Assembly (NCBI GenBank): GCA_947372225.1
Contig: CANBSV010000041.1
Span: 1 to 21,671, forward strand
DNA from: Burkholderiales bacterium
Lineage (GTDB): Bacteria > Pseudomonadota > Gammaproteobacteria > Burkholderiales > Burkholderiaceae_C
Length of the DNA: 21,671 bases
Direction: 5' to 3'
The notes under the pieces were generated by a model. It was not told the DNA's origin. It saw only the letters and a list, made by a program, of their open reading frames with translations, and did not search any database. The first letter of the stretch is position 1, and each line of letters opens with the position of its first letter. The translations under genes and the position numbers were made by a program. Below are positions 7,865 through 16,427 of this stretch, in pieces.

Positions 7865-8761
7865 TCAATAAAAGCGCGCCTCGCCGGCCGGGCGCGTCTT
7901 GAAGCGCCGGTGCACCCACAGGTACTGCGAGGGGTTGCGGCGGATTTCGCCTTCGAGCCAGCGATTGAGCGCGGCCGTGTCGGCCAGCGGGTCGTCGGTG
8001 GGGAAATCGGTCCAGGGTTCGAGGAATCGCACGCGGTAGCCCTGGGAGCCGGGCAACATCTCGGCGATCACCGGCTGCACCGTCATGCCCAGCAGGCGCG
8101 CCATGCGCGACGGCGTGAGCAGCGTGCACGCCGGCACGCCGAAAAACGGCACGAAGGCCGAGTCCTTCACGCCGAAGTCCATGTCGGGCAGATTGAAGAA
8201 CACGTCGCCTTCCTTGATGGCGCGCAGCAGCGGCTTGGCGGTCTCTCGACGGGAATACAGCCGGGCGTTGCCGAAGCGCTCGCGACCGCGTCGCACCGCG
8301 GCATCGAACACCGCGTTGCTTTGCGCCTGGTAGATGCTGCAAGCGCGGCGCGACACCCACAGCCGGCTGGCCGCGGCCACCACATCGAGCCCCACGAAGT
8401 GCGGTACCAGCCACATCAGCGCGCCGGTGTGCGTGTCGGCAAAGTCAACCCGGCCCTCGACCTGGATCAGCCGGCGCAAACGTGCAGGCGACGCGTGCCA
8501 CAGCAGCCCGCGCTCGAGGATGCTGCGGCCCATCCACTGGAAATGCTCGCGCGCCAGCGCCAGGCGCTCGGCGGGACTCAATTCGGGAAAGCACAGCTCG
8601 AGGTTGAGCAACGCCGTGCGGCGGCGCGAGCGCGCCAGCCGGAAGGCCAAGCGACCCAGTGCGCGACCCAGCGGCGCCAGCAACGCCAGCGGCAGCCAGT
8701 GCAGCAACCACAGCAGGCCCAGAGCGAAGCGGGTCAGCCCGTTGGCCAGCAGCGTCTTCAT
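7865..8761 (-). CDS. lpxL: Lipid A biosynthesis lauroyl-type acyltransferase (LpxL/HtrB family), second of a tandem pair
   Basis: Inner-membrane acyltransferase predicted to add a secondary acyl chain to Kdo2-lipid IVA. It has an N-terminal hydrophobic anchor (LLWLLHWLPLALLAPLG, about 16-32), the RRTALLNLELCFPELS segment typical of the family, the catalytic HX4D motif at H121-D126 (VPHFVGLD), NLPDMDFG and a C-terminal SQYLWVHRRFKTRP. A reading frame extends far upstream, but the start at 8761 is chosen because it gives the family N-terminus (MKTLLANGLTRFALG), has an AAGG site seven bases upstream, and overlaps the stop of the preceding paralogue by ATGA. The length of 298 residues is typical. 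Which acyl chain and position it uses cannot be read from the sequence. Confidence 0.92.
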   Translation of the reverse strand: MKTLLANGLTRFALGLLWLLHWLPLALLAPLGRALGRLAFRLARSRRRTALLNLELCFPELSPAERLALAREHFQWMGRSILERGLLWHASPARLRRLIQVEGRVDFADTHTGALMWLVPHFVGLDVVAAASRLWVSRRACSIYQAQSNAVFDAAVRRGRERFGNARLYSRRETAKPLLRAIKEGDVFFNLPDMDFGVKDSAFVPFFGVPACTLLTPSRMARLLGMTVQPVIAEMLPGSQGYRVRFLEPWTDFPTDDPLADTAALNRWLEGEIRRNPSQYLWVHRRFKTRPAGEARFY

Positions 8762-9657
8762 GGCTGGGCCTTGTCGGCCAGCGCCGCCAGCCCGCCCGAG
8801 CGCGGGTTCTTGTAGCGGTGGTATCCCCACAGGTACTGCTGCGGACATTGCAGGATCAGGCCTTCCATGGCGCGGTTGATGACGGCCGCAGCCGCCGCGG
8901 GCTCGCTCGGCAAGGGCTCGGTGAGTTCGCTCACACGCACCACGTAGCCCGCGCCGCGCGGCAGCCGCTCGCACCACACCAGCAGCAAGGCCGCGCCGGT
9001 TTGCTGCACCAGTCGCGCGGCCAGCGTCATCGTGTAGGCCGGCCGGCCGAAAAACGGCGCCCACACGCCCAAGCCCTCGGGCGGCGCCTGGTCGGGCAAC
9101 AGGCCCACGACCTCGCCGCGCTTGAGCGCTCGCATCATCTGGCGCACGCCGGCCAACGTGGCCGGAGCGGCATCGAGCCCGGGACGTCGGCGCGCAGCCT
9201 CGACCAGATCTCGCAACCACGGCTTGCGCGCCGGCCGGTACAGGACGGTCATGAGGCCGCGACCGGCGCCGTAGCGCTGTGCGTAGGACTGGCCGATCGC
9301 CTCGAAGCAGCCCAGATGCGGCGTGAGCATCACCAGGCCGCGGCCGGCGGCGTGGGCGCGCTCGATCAGCTCGCCGCCCTCCCACTGCACAGGTGCCGGC
9401 AGCGGGGCTTCGGGCGCTCGCAGCCACAGCAGGGGCAACTCCATCATCGAACGGCCGGCTCCGGCCACGGCGGCGCGGGCCACGGTCCAGGGCACGCCGG
9501 CTTGCCGGGCGTGGACACGCAAGCGCCTCCGGTAGGTGGGCGAAACGGCGTACACCAGCCAGCCCAGCGGGGCGCCCATGGCGTGCAGCCAGCGCAGCGG
9601 CAGCAGTGCCAAAGATCGCATGAACACCTTGAGAAATATCGCCATCAAGCGCGTCAT
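8758..9657 (-). CDS. LpxL/HtrB-family acyltransferase, first of a tandem pair
   Basis: Paralogue of the next gene, 299 residues, with the family layout: N-terminal hydrophobic segment (about 4-40), catalytic HX4E motif at H114-E119 (TPHLGCFE), LLPDQAPPEGLGVWAPFFG and C-terminal QYLWGYHRYKNPR. It presumably adds a secondary acyl chain to lipid A, or acts as a related lysophospholipid acyltransferase. The pair overlaps by ATGA and is almost certainly co-translated. The catalytic acid is Glu here but Asp in its partner, which suggests the two have different acyl or site preferences. It is divergent from metK across a 177-base spacer. A second ATG four codons in is also possible; neither has a clear ribosome binding site. 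Confidence 0.92.
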   Translation of the reverse strand: MTRLMAIFLKVFMRSLALLPLRWLHAMGAPLGWLVYAVSPTYRRRLRVHARQAGVPWTVARAAVAGAGRSMMELPLLWLRAPEAPLPAPVQWEGGELIERAHAAGRGLVMLTPHLGCFEAIGQSYAQRYGAGRGLMTVLYRPARKPWLRDLVEAARRRPGLDAAPATLAGVRQMMRALKRGEVVGLLPDQAPPEGLGVWAPFFGRPAYTMTLAARLVQQTGAALLLVWCERLPRGAGYVVRVSELTEPLPSEPAAAAAVINRAMEGLILQCPQQYLWGYHRYKNPRSGGLAALADKAQP

Positions 9658-9665
9658 CAGGTCGA

Positions 9666-9671
9666 TAGAAT
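9666..9671 (+). promoter_or_regulatory. metK: Possible -10 box of the metK promoter
   Basis: TAGAAT matches the sigma-70 -10 consensus at five of six positions and would start transcription near 9678, giving a leader of about 155 bases. An identical TAGAAT sits at the matching place before the ahcY riboswitch. No good -35 element is visible for either. Confidence 0.3.
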
Positions 9672-9780
9672 GAAAACGTCGCCGAGTTAAGGAACTACTT
9701 GCGGGGCGATTGCAGGACAGCTCGAGAGGTTTCGGGTGCTGCCGGGCTCATGGCTCAACAAACCGCTAAAGCGTTCGCCG

Positions 9781-9829
9781 AACTCCCAGGAAACTGGTCC
9801 GGCAACGCAAGTTGCAACCAACGGGAGTT
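9781..9829 (+). promoter_or_regulatory. Structured metK leader RNA that can hide the ribosome binding site
   Basis: AACTCCC (9781-9787) is the exact complement of GGGAGTT (9823-9829), which contains the metK Shine-Dalgarno GGGAG (9823-9827). Enclosed are two compact hairpins: CCAG-GAAA-CTGG (9786-9797) and GCAAC-GCAA-GTTGC (9802-9815). Both are capped by GNRA tetraloops, a strong sign of selected RNA structure. Bases 9786-9787 are shared by the outer helix and the first hairpin, so partial exclusivity is possible. Upstream, GGTTT (9728-9732) can pair with AAACC (9760-9764), and CGC-TAAA-GCG (9764-9773) forms another small hairpin. It does not match the conserved cores of the SAM-I, SAM-II, SAM/SAH or SMK-box riboswitches as I know them. 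The pairing is seen; the regulatory role is inferred. Confidence 0.5.
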
Positions 9830-9834
9830 TAAGA

Positions 9835-11013
9835 GTGGCGAACGATTTCCTTTTCACATCCGAGTCCGTGTCTGAAGGTCACCCCGACAAGGTGGCCGAC
9901 CAGATCTCCGATGCCATCCTCGACGCGATCTTCGAGCAGGATCCGCTGTCGCGCGTGGCCGCCGAAACGCTGTGCAACACCGGCTTGGTGGTGCTGGCCG
10001 GCGAGATCACCACGCAGGCCAACGTCGACTACATCCAGGTGGCGCGCGACACCATCAAGCGCATCGGCTACGACAACACCGAGTACGGCATCGACTACAA
10101 GGGCTGCGCGGTGCTGGTGGCCTACGACAAGCAAAGCAACGACATCGCCCAGGGCGTGGACCGCGCGAGCGACGACTACCTGAACCTCGGCGCAGGCGAC
10201 CAGGGCCTGATGTTCGGCTACGCCTGCGACGAAACGCCCGAGCTGATGCCCGCGCCGATCTACTACGCGCACCGGCTGGTCGAACGCCAGGCGCAGTTGC
10301 GCAAGGACGGACGCTTGCCTTTCCTGCGCCCCGACGCCAAGAGTCAGGTGACGATGCGCTATGTCGACGGCAAGCCGCACAGCATCGACACAGTGGTGCT
10401 GTCCAGCCAGCACTCTCCCGAGATGAGCGACGGGTCGAAGATGAAGCCCGAATTCATCGAGGCGGTGATCGAGGAAATCATCAAGCCGGTGCTGCCCAAG
10501 GCCTGGCTGAAGGACACGCGCTACCTGGTCAACCCGACCGGGCGCTTCGTCATCGGCGGCCCGCAAGGTGACTGCGGCCTGACCGGGCGCAAGATCATCG
10601 TCGACACCTACGGCGGCGCCTGCCCGCACGGCGGCGGCGCCTTCAGCGGCAAGGACCCCACCAAGGTCGACCGCTCGGCCGCCTACGCGGCGCGCTACGT
10701 GGCCAAGAACATCGTGGCCGCAGGTCTGGCCAAGCAGTGCCAGATTCAGGTCGCTTACGCGATCGGTGTGGCCAAGCCGATGAACATCACGGTGTACACC
10801 GAAGGCACTGGCGTGATCCCCGACGACCAGCTCGCCGCGCTGGTCAACACGCACTTCGACCTGCGGCCCAAGGGCATCATCCAGATGCTCGACCTGCTGC
10901 GCCCGATCTACGAGAAGACCGCCGCCTACGGCCACTTCGGCCGCGAGGAGCCGGAGTTCTCGTGGGAACGCACCGACAAGGTGGCGGCGCTGCGCGCAGC
11001 GGCGGGCCTGTGA
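9835..11013 (+). CDS. metK: S-adenosylmethionine synthetase
   Basis: Forms SAM from methionine and ATP, releasing phosphate and pyrophosphate; cytosolic homotetramer. The first domain begins with FLFTSESVSEGHPDKVADQ, containing the ATP-binding GHPDK (15-19). The two family signatures are GAGDQGLMFGY (about 119-129) and GGGAFSGKDPTKVDRSAAY (about 266-284). The ORF opens at an ATG at 9736, but the GTG at 9835 is chosen: it places the conserved start right after a strong GGGAG ribosome binding site seven bases upstream, and gives the normal length of 392 residues. The bases between 9736 and 9834 look like structured leader RNA, not coding sequence. It is followed after 29 bases by a DUF2238 gene. 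Confidence 0.97.
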   Translation: MANDFLFTSESVSEGHPDKVADQISDAILDAIFEQDPLSRVAAETLCNTGLVVLAGEITTQANVDYIQVARDTIKRIGYDNTEYGIDYKGCAVLVAYDKQSNDIAQGVDRASDDYLNLGAGDQGLMFGYACDETPELMPAPIYYAHRLVERQAQLRKDGRLPFLRPDAKSQVTMRYVDGKPHSIDTVVLSSQHSPEMSDGSKMKPEFIEAVIEEIIKPVLPKAWLKDTRYLVNPTGRFVIGGPQGDCGLTGRKIIVDTYGGACPHGGGAFSGKDPTKVDRSAAYAARYVAKNIVAAGLAKQCQIQVAYAIGVAKPMNITVYTEGTGVIPDDQLAALVNTHFDLRPKGIIQMLDLLRPIYEKTAAYGHFGREEPEFSWERTDKVAALRAAAGL

Positions 11014-11042
11014 CGGCGTTGGTCACCGCCTGAAGGTTGGCG

Positions 11043-11669
11043 ATGACCCACCTGTCGATACGCGTTTATGCCGCGTCGATCGTGGCGCTGCTCGTGGCGT
11101 CGGCGATTGGCGCGCACGAGCCGGCCACCTGGGCGATGGAGATCGGGCCGATCTTCATCGTGCTGCCGCTGATGCTGGCAAGCCACCGGCGCTTTCCGCT
11201 GACACCCTTGCTGTACGGCCTGATCGCGCTGCACATGGTGGTGTTGATGGTCGGCGGGCACTACACCTATGCGCGGGTCCCGCTGGGCTTCTGGATGGAG
11301 CAGTGGTTCGGGTTCGAGCGCAACCACTACGACCGGATCGGGCACCTGATGCAAGGCATCGTGCCGGCGATTGCGGCGCGCGAAATCCTGCTGCGCCGCA
11401 CGCCGCTGTCGGCGCCAGCCATGCGCGGCGGCTGGTTGTTCTTGCTGGTGACCTCGATCTGCCTGGCATTCAGTGCGCTGTACGAGCTGATCGAGTGGGG
11501 CACAGCCGAGGCGCTGGGCGCGGGCGCGGATGATTTCCTCGGCACGCAAGGTGACATCTTCGACACCCAGAAGGACATGTTCTGTGCCTGGCTGGGGGCG
11601 ATGAGCGCACAGTGGCTGCTCGGCCGCTGGCACGACCGGCAAATCGAGGCGCTGCCTCGCAACGACTGA
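11043..11669 (+). CDS. DUF2238 (YjdF-like) integral membrane protein
   Basis: A 208-residue polytopic membrane protein of the DUF2238 family. At least five hydrophobic helices are visible, for example ASIVALLVASAIGAH, IGPIFIVLPLMLASH, LLYGLIALHMVVLMVGG, GGWLFLLVTSICLAFSALYELI and the final WLGAMSAQWLL. Conserved polar family patterns are NHYDRIGHLMQG, ELIEWGTAEALG and the acidic FLGTQGDIFDTQKDM, whose histidines and acids resemble a metal or cofactor site. The ATG at 11043 is preferred over a TTG two codons upstream because AAGG lies six bases before it. It follows metK closely and may be co-transcribed. It faces purT convergently with 40 bases between stops. Function is not established. Confidence 0.88.
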   Translation: MTHLSIRVYAASIVALLVASAIGAHEPATWAMEIGPIFIVLPLMLASHRRFPLTPLLYGLIALHMVVLMVGGHYTYARVPLGFWMEQWFGFERNHYDRIGHLMQGIVPAIAAREILLRRTPLSAPAMRGGWLFLLVTSICLAFSALYELIEWGTAEALGAGADDFLGTQGDIFDTQKDMFCAWLGAMSAQWLLGRWHDRQIEALPRND

Positions 11670-11709
11670 CCCGCTTTCAGTCAGGCGGGAGGCCGAGGCC
11701 TGTGCGCTT

Positions 11710-12951
11710 TCAGGCCGCGCGCGGCTTGACCCGTGAGGCGGCCAGCTTGGCTTGCGCTCGGGCGACGTCCACATCGGCATCGCGCACCAGAGCCACGCCC
11801 ATGCGGCGCTTGACGAAGCTCTCGGGCTTGCCGAACAACCGGATTTCGCTGTGGGGCACACGCAGCGCATCGGCCACGCCGTCGAACACGATGCCCTCGG
11901 CATCGACGCCACCATAGATCACCGCGCTGGCGCCCGGCGTCTTGAGCGTGGTGTCGACCGGCAGGCCAAGAATGGCGCGGGCGTGCAGCTCGAATTCGTT
12001 TTGCCACTGGGTCGCCATGGTCACCATGCCGGTGTCATGCGGACGCGGGCTGACTTCCGAGAACCACACCTGCTCGCCCTTGACGAACAGCTCGACGCCA
12101 AACAATCCCAGCCCGGCGGGGTGCCCCGTCAGGCCGCGGCCCAGGTCGTCGGTGACGGCGCGGGCGATCTCGCGCGATCGTGCCAGCGCCTTCGGATGCA
12201 TGGCGTGCGGCTGCCAGCTCTCGACGTAATCGCCGCTGACCTGCACATGCCCGATGGGATCGCAAAAATGGGTCTCGACCTCGCCGTTCGCCCCCATGGC
12301 GCGCACGGTGAGCTGCGTGATCTCGTAGTCGAAATCGATGAAGCCCTCGACGATGACGCGACCCGGCCCAACGCGCCCGCCGGCCATCGCGTGATCCCAG
12401 GCCGCTTGCACGTCGGCCGGTGAGTCGATCTTGCTCTGGCCCTTGCCTGAGCTGCTCATCACCGGCTTGACGACGCAGGGGTAGCCGATGCCGGGCTTCC
12501 GGTCCTGGCCATCGATCGCAGCCTGCAACTCGGCCAGCGAATCGCAAAAGCGGTACGGGCTGGTGGGCAGGCCGAGCGTCTCGGCGGCCAGGCGGCGTAT
12601 GCCCTCGCGGTCCATCGTCAGGCGCGCAGCGCGCGCGGTGGGAATCACGCGGACCACGCCTTCGGCTTCCAGCGCCTCGAGCACCGGGGTGGCAATGGCC
12701 TCGATCTCGGGCACCACCAGGTCGGGGCGCTCGGCTTCGATCAGCTCGCGCAGGGCCGCCGGGTCGCTCATGGCGATGGTGCGGGCGTGGTGGGCCACCT
12801 GCTGGCCGGGCGCGTTGTCGTAGCGGTCGACGGCGATGGTCTCGACGCCCAGACGCTGCAGCGCGATCAGCACTTCCTTGCCCAGTTCGCCACTGCCCAG
12901 CAGCATGACTCGGGTGGCGTGGGGGGTCAGCGGGGTTCCGATCGGTTTCAT
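11710..12951 (-). CDS. purT: Formate-dependent phosphoribosylglycinamide formyltransferase
   Basis: Makes formyl-GAR from GAR, formate and ATP, the folate-independent route for the third step of purine synthesis. ATP-grasp enzyme. The N-terminal domain has ATRVMLLGSGELGKEV and VDRYDNAPGQQVAH. The ATP-grasp core has KPVMSSSGKGQS, then VIVEGFIDFDYEITQLTVR, and the metal-binding FGVELFVKGEQVWFSEVSPRPHDTGMVT. The C-terminal domain ends in KPESFVKRRMGVALV. The reading frame extends 13 codons further upstream to 12990, but the Met at 12951 aligns with the E. coli PurT start. The resulting 413 residues include a short basic C-terminal extension over E. coli (392). It is divergent from ahcY. Confidence 0.96.
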   Translation of the reverse strand: MKPIGTPLTPHATRVMLLGSGELGKEVLIALQRLGVETIAVDRYDNAPGQQVAHHARTIAMSDPAALRELIEAERPDLVVPEIEAIATPVLEALEAEGVVRVIPTARAARLTMDREGIRRLAAETLGLPTSPYRFCDSLAELQAAIDGQDRKPGIGYPCVVKPVMSSSGKGQSKIDSPADVQAAWDHAMAGGRVGPGRVIVEGFIDFDYEITQLTVRAMGANGEVETHFCDPIGHVQVSGDYVESWQPHAMHPKALARSREIARAVTDDLGRGLTGHPAGLGLFGVELFVKGEQVWFSEVSPRPHDTGMVTMATQWQNEFELHARAILGLPVDTTLKTPGASAVIYGGVDAEGIVFDGVADALRVPHSEIRLFGKPESFVKRRMGVALVRDADVDVARAQAKLAASRVKPRAA

Positions 12952-13066
12952 GGCGTCAGGGATAGGGCTTGAACAACTGGGGATTGTCACGCTGGCTGCG
13001 TGCGCAAATCCCGCCCTTGAGGCTGGCTGCCCGTGTTTTCATGCGCCCTCGAGCACGACCTGCGCT

Positions 13067-13072
13067 TAGAAT
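13067..13072 (+). promoter_or_regulatory. ahcY: Possible -10 box of the ahcY promoter
   Basis: TAGAAT lies eight bases before the first base of the riboswitch, so transcription would begin almost exactly at the first paired base of the aptamer. No convincing -35 element was found. Confidence 0.4.
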
Positions 13073-13080
13073 GCCGCCTG

Positions 13081-13147
13081 CTTCGAGGAGCGTTGCAAGG
13101 CACGTCAGTGTCCCAGGCTCGAAGTTCAACATTGCAACTGCGCTCAC
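13081..13147 (+). promoter_or_regulatory. S-adenosylhomocysteine (SAH) riboswitch aptamer
   Basis: The SAH riboswitch controls SAH-recycling genes and is common before ahcY in beta- and gammaproteobacteria. Conserved blocks seen are CGAGGAGCGTTGC (13084-13096), CCAGGCTCG (13113-13121) and TGCAACTGCGCTCACC (13133-13148). Helix P1 is CTTCGAG (13081-13087) with CTCGAAG (13118-13124), seven perfect pairs. P2 is GGCAC (13099-13103) with GTGTCC (13108-13113) around a 4-base loop, with one bulged base. The pseudoknot pairs GAGCG (13088-13092) with CGCTC (13141-13145) and TTGC (13093-13096) with GCAA (13134-13137). Ligand binding is expected to raise ahcY expression, as in the known class. Confidence 0.95.
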
Positions 13148-13173
13148 CCGCACGATGGTTCTTCGTGGGTGAG
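13143..13173 (+). promoter_or_regulatory. Expression-platform hairpin competing with the SAH pseudoknot
   Basis: CTCACCC (13143-13149) pairs perfectly with GGGTGAG (13167-13173). After a 2-base bulge, ACGA (13152-13155) pairs with TCGT (13163-13166). The left arm reuses bases 13143-13145 of the aptamer pseudoknot, so the two structures cannot fully coexist. The following bases are not T-rich, so this is not a textbook intrinsic terminator. Confidence 0.6.
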
Positions 13174-13235
13174 TGGTCATTTCAAGACGCCGTTCACCGA
13201 CAGCCGTGCGGGTTCCTCATTCATCGGAGCCTCAC

Positions 13236-14675
<1,440 letters not shown>

Positions 14676-14682
14676 TGCCACC

Positions 14683-14709
14683 CGCTCGGGCGGTGAACCC
14701 GCCCGGGTG
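14683..14709 (+). terminator. GC-rich hairpin between ahcY and tlyA
   Basis: Bases 14683-14693 and 14699-14709 form an 11-bp stem, two of the pairs being G-T wobbles, with the 5-base loop TGAAC. It starts seven bases after the ahcY stop. There is no T-run, so it more likely attenuates, processes or protects the ahcY message than stops transcription outright. Confidence 0.4.
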
Positions 14710-14726
14710 AAGCACAACCTGACGCC

Positions 14727-15506
14727 ATGCGAGCCGATCAACTCCTGCTGGCCCGAGGCCATGCCCCGACCCGTTCGGCCGCCCAGCGGCTGATCGACCG
14801 GGGAGCGGTGCGCTGGCTTGGCCCACGAGGCTGGGCGGTGCCACGCAAGGCAGGCGAAGACCTGCCGGAGGACTGCACGATCGAGGTCACCGATGACGCC
14901 GAGTTGCGTTTCGTGTCGCGCGGCGGTCTGAAGCTTGAAGGCGCGCTCGACCATTGCGGCTTCAATGTGGAAGGGCTGCGCTGCCTGGACGTGGGCCAGA
15001 GCACCGGCGGCTTCACCGACTTGCTGCTGCAGCGCGGCGCGACGCAGGTGGTGGGCATTGACGTGGGCCACGGCCAGTTGCATCCGCGGCTGGCCACCGA
15101 CGCGCGGGTGCAGTTTCACGAGGGCGTGAATGCGCGTGATGTCAGCGCTTCGGCATTCGCGCAGGAGCACGCCGAGCACTCGTTCGATGTGGTGGTGGGC
15201 GACTTGTCGTTCATTTCGCTCACGCTGGTGCTGCCCACACTGGTGCGCTACCTGGCGACCGGCGGCGAGTTGCTGGTGCTGGTCAAGCCGCAGTTCGAAC
15301 TGCAACCCGAGCACATCGGCAAGGGCGGCATCGTCAAGGACCCGCGCAGCTTCGTCGACGTCGAAACCCGCATCCGCAAAGCCTGCCGCGAACACCGGTT
15401 GGCGGTGCGCAGTTACTTCCTGAGCCCGATCACCGGAGGCGGCCACGGCAGCACCGCGGGCAACACCGAATTCTTCGTCTGGGCACAACCAGCACCTGCA
15501 CCATGA
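14727..15506 (+). CDS. tlyA: TlyA family rRNA methyltransferase / putative hemolysin
   Basis: Predicted SAM-dependent 2'-O-methyltransferase of rRNA. In actinobacteria TlyA modifies 16S and 23S rRNA; the 'hemolysin' label is historical. An N-terminal S4 RNA-binding domain (MRADQLLLARGHAPTRSAAQRLIDRGAV, about 1-60) is joined to an FtsJ-like Rossmann domain. The latter begins with FVSRGGLKLEGALDH, then the SAM-binding LDVGQSTGGFTDLLLQRGA (about 89-107), VVGDLSFISLTLVLP and LVKPQFEL. The length of 259 residues is typical. It lies 51 bases after ahcY and overlaps metF by ATGA. Many Burkholderiales carry a small holin-like membrane gene between ahcY and tlyA; there is no room for it here. Its place among methyl-cycle genes is usual for the order. 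Confidence 0.92.
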   Translation: MRADQLLLARGHAPTRSAAQRLIDRGAVRWLGPRGWAVPRKAGEDLPEDCTIEVTDDAELRFVSRGGLKLEGALDHCGFNVEGLRCLDVGQSTGGFTDLLLQRGATQVVGIDVGHGQLHPRLATDARVQFHEGVNARDVSASAFAQEHAEHSFDVVVGDLSFISLTLVLPTLVRYLATGGELLVLVKPQFELQPEHIGKGGIVKDPRSFVDVETRIRKACREHRLAVRSYFLSPITGGGHGSTAGNTEFFVWAQPAPAP

Positions 15507-16336
15507 GCCAGAAACTTCCACTGAGCCTCGAGTTCTTTCCGCCCAAGACCCCTGAGGGTGCGGTCAAGCTGCGCTCAGTGCGCCAGCAGCTGTATGCGCT
15601 GAGACCCGGCTACTGCTCGGTCACCTACGGCGCGGGCGGCAGTACGCAAGACGGCACGCTGACGGCGGTGCGTGAAATCGTGGCCGAGGGCGTCGATGCA
15701 GCGCCGCATTTTTCGTGCATCGGCGCGAGCACGTCGCGTGTGCGCGAACAGCTGCGCGAGTTCAAGGACGCCGGGCTGCGACGCATCGTGGCGCTGCGGG
15801 GTGACTTGCCCAGCGGCTACGGCCAGTTCGGCGAATTCCGTTTTGCCAGCGAGCTGGTCGCCTTCATCCGCCAGGAAACCCGCGACCACTTTCACATCGA
15901 AGTCGCGGCCTATCCCGAGATGCACCCGCAGGCCCGATCGCCGCAGGCTGATCTGCAGGCCTATGCGGCCAAGGTGAAGGCGGGTGCAAATGGCGCGATC
16001 ACGCAAATGTTCTTCAACTCGGACGCGTACTTTCGCTTCGTGGACGAGGCCCATGCGCTGGGCGCAGACATTCCGGTGGTGCCCGGGATCATGCCCATCA
16101 CCAACGCCAGCGGGATCATGCGTTTTGCCGACAGCTGCGGCACCGAAATCCCGCGCTGGATGCGATTGCGTCTGATGGGCTTTGGCGACGACACCGAATC
16201 GATCCGCGCGTTCGGGCTGGATGTCATCACCGACCTGTGTGACCAGCTGCGCACGGCGGGCGTACCGGGGCTGCATTTCTACACAATGAACCAATCGGCT
16301 GCAGTGCTCGAGATCTGTCGGCGCCTCGGTTTGTGA
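15503..16336 (+). CDS. metF: 5,10-methylenetetrahydrofolate reductase
   Basis: Flavoprotein that reduces 5,10-methylene-THF to 5-methyl-THF, the methyl donor for homocysteine remethylation. Seen features are the N-terminal SLEFFPPKTPEG with the catalytic Glu at residue 10, YGAGGSTQDGT, the central HFSCIGAS and RRIVALRGDLPSGYG, EVAAYPEMHPQA, the folate and flavin loop GANGAITQMFFN, and VPGIMPITN. The length of 277 residues fits the short bacterial type without a C-terminal regulatory domain. The ATG overlaps the tlyA stop (ATGA), so translation is coupled. With ahcY and metK it completes much of the activated methyl cycle; methionine synthase is not in the window. Confidence 0.97.
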   Translation: MSQKLPLSLEFFPPKTPEGAVKLRSVRQQLYALRPGYCSVTYGAGGSTQDGTLTAVREIVAEGVDAAPHFSCIGASTSRVREQLREFKDAGLRRIVALRGDLPSGYGQFGEFRFASELVAFIRQETRDHFHIEVAAYPEMHPQARSPQADLQAYAAKVKAGANGAITQMFFNSDAYFRFVDEAHALGADIPVVPGIMPITNASGIMRFADSCGTEIPRWMRLRLMGFGDDTESIRAFGLDVITDLCDQLRTAGVPGLHFYTMNQSAAVLEICRRLGL

Positions 16337-16352
16337 GGACACGTTCGTCGCG

Positions 16353-16427
16353 AGTTCCTGGGGCGATCCAGCACCACGGATTGCTGGCTCGGTGAGGGTC
16401 AAAATGGGCCGCGCGCCTGAAGGAACT
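16353..16427 (+). promoter_or_regulatory. Possible structured leader of amn covering its ribosome binding site
   Basis: AGTTCCT (16353-16359) is the exact complement of AGGAACT (16421-16427), which includes the amn ribosome binding site AGGA. Nested between them is a hairpin, CCAGCA (16368-16373) with TGCTGG (16382-16387) and an 8-base loop. I see no TPP riboswitch core. The inner hairpin could instead mark the end of the metF transcript. The repeat is short enough that chance pairing is possible. Confidence 0.3.

Noticed and set aside
9716..9780. SAM-I (S-box) riboswitch before metK
   Set aside because: A faint resemblance (CGAGAGG, then GGCTC and AAACC) was noticed, but the conserved GGACUGGCCC-like and GAUGAAACC-like blocks and the four-way junction layout are absent.
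9736..9834. N-terminal extension of MetK starting at the ATG at 9736
   Set aside because: The 33 extra residues are not family-like, the stretch is better explained as folded leader RNA, and the GTG at 9835 has an excellent ribosome binding site.
11670..11709. Terminator between the DUF2238 gene and purT
   Set aside because: Two short alternative stems exist (CCCGC with GCGGG, ACTGA with TCAGT), but each is five pairs with a long loop and no T-run.
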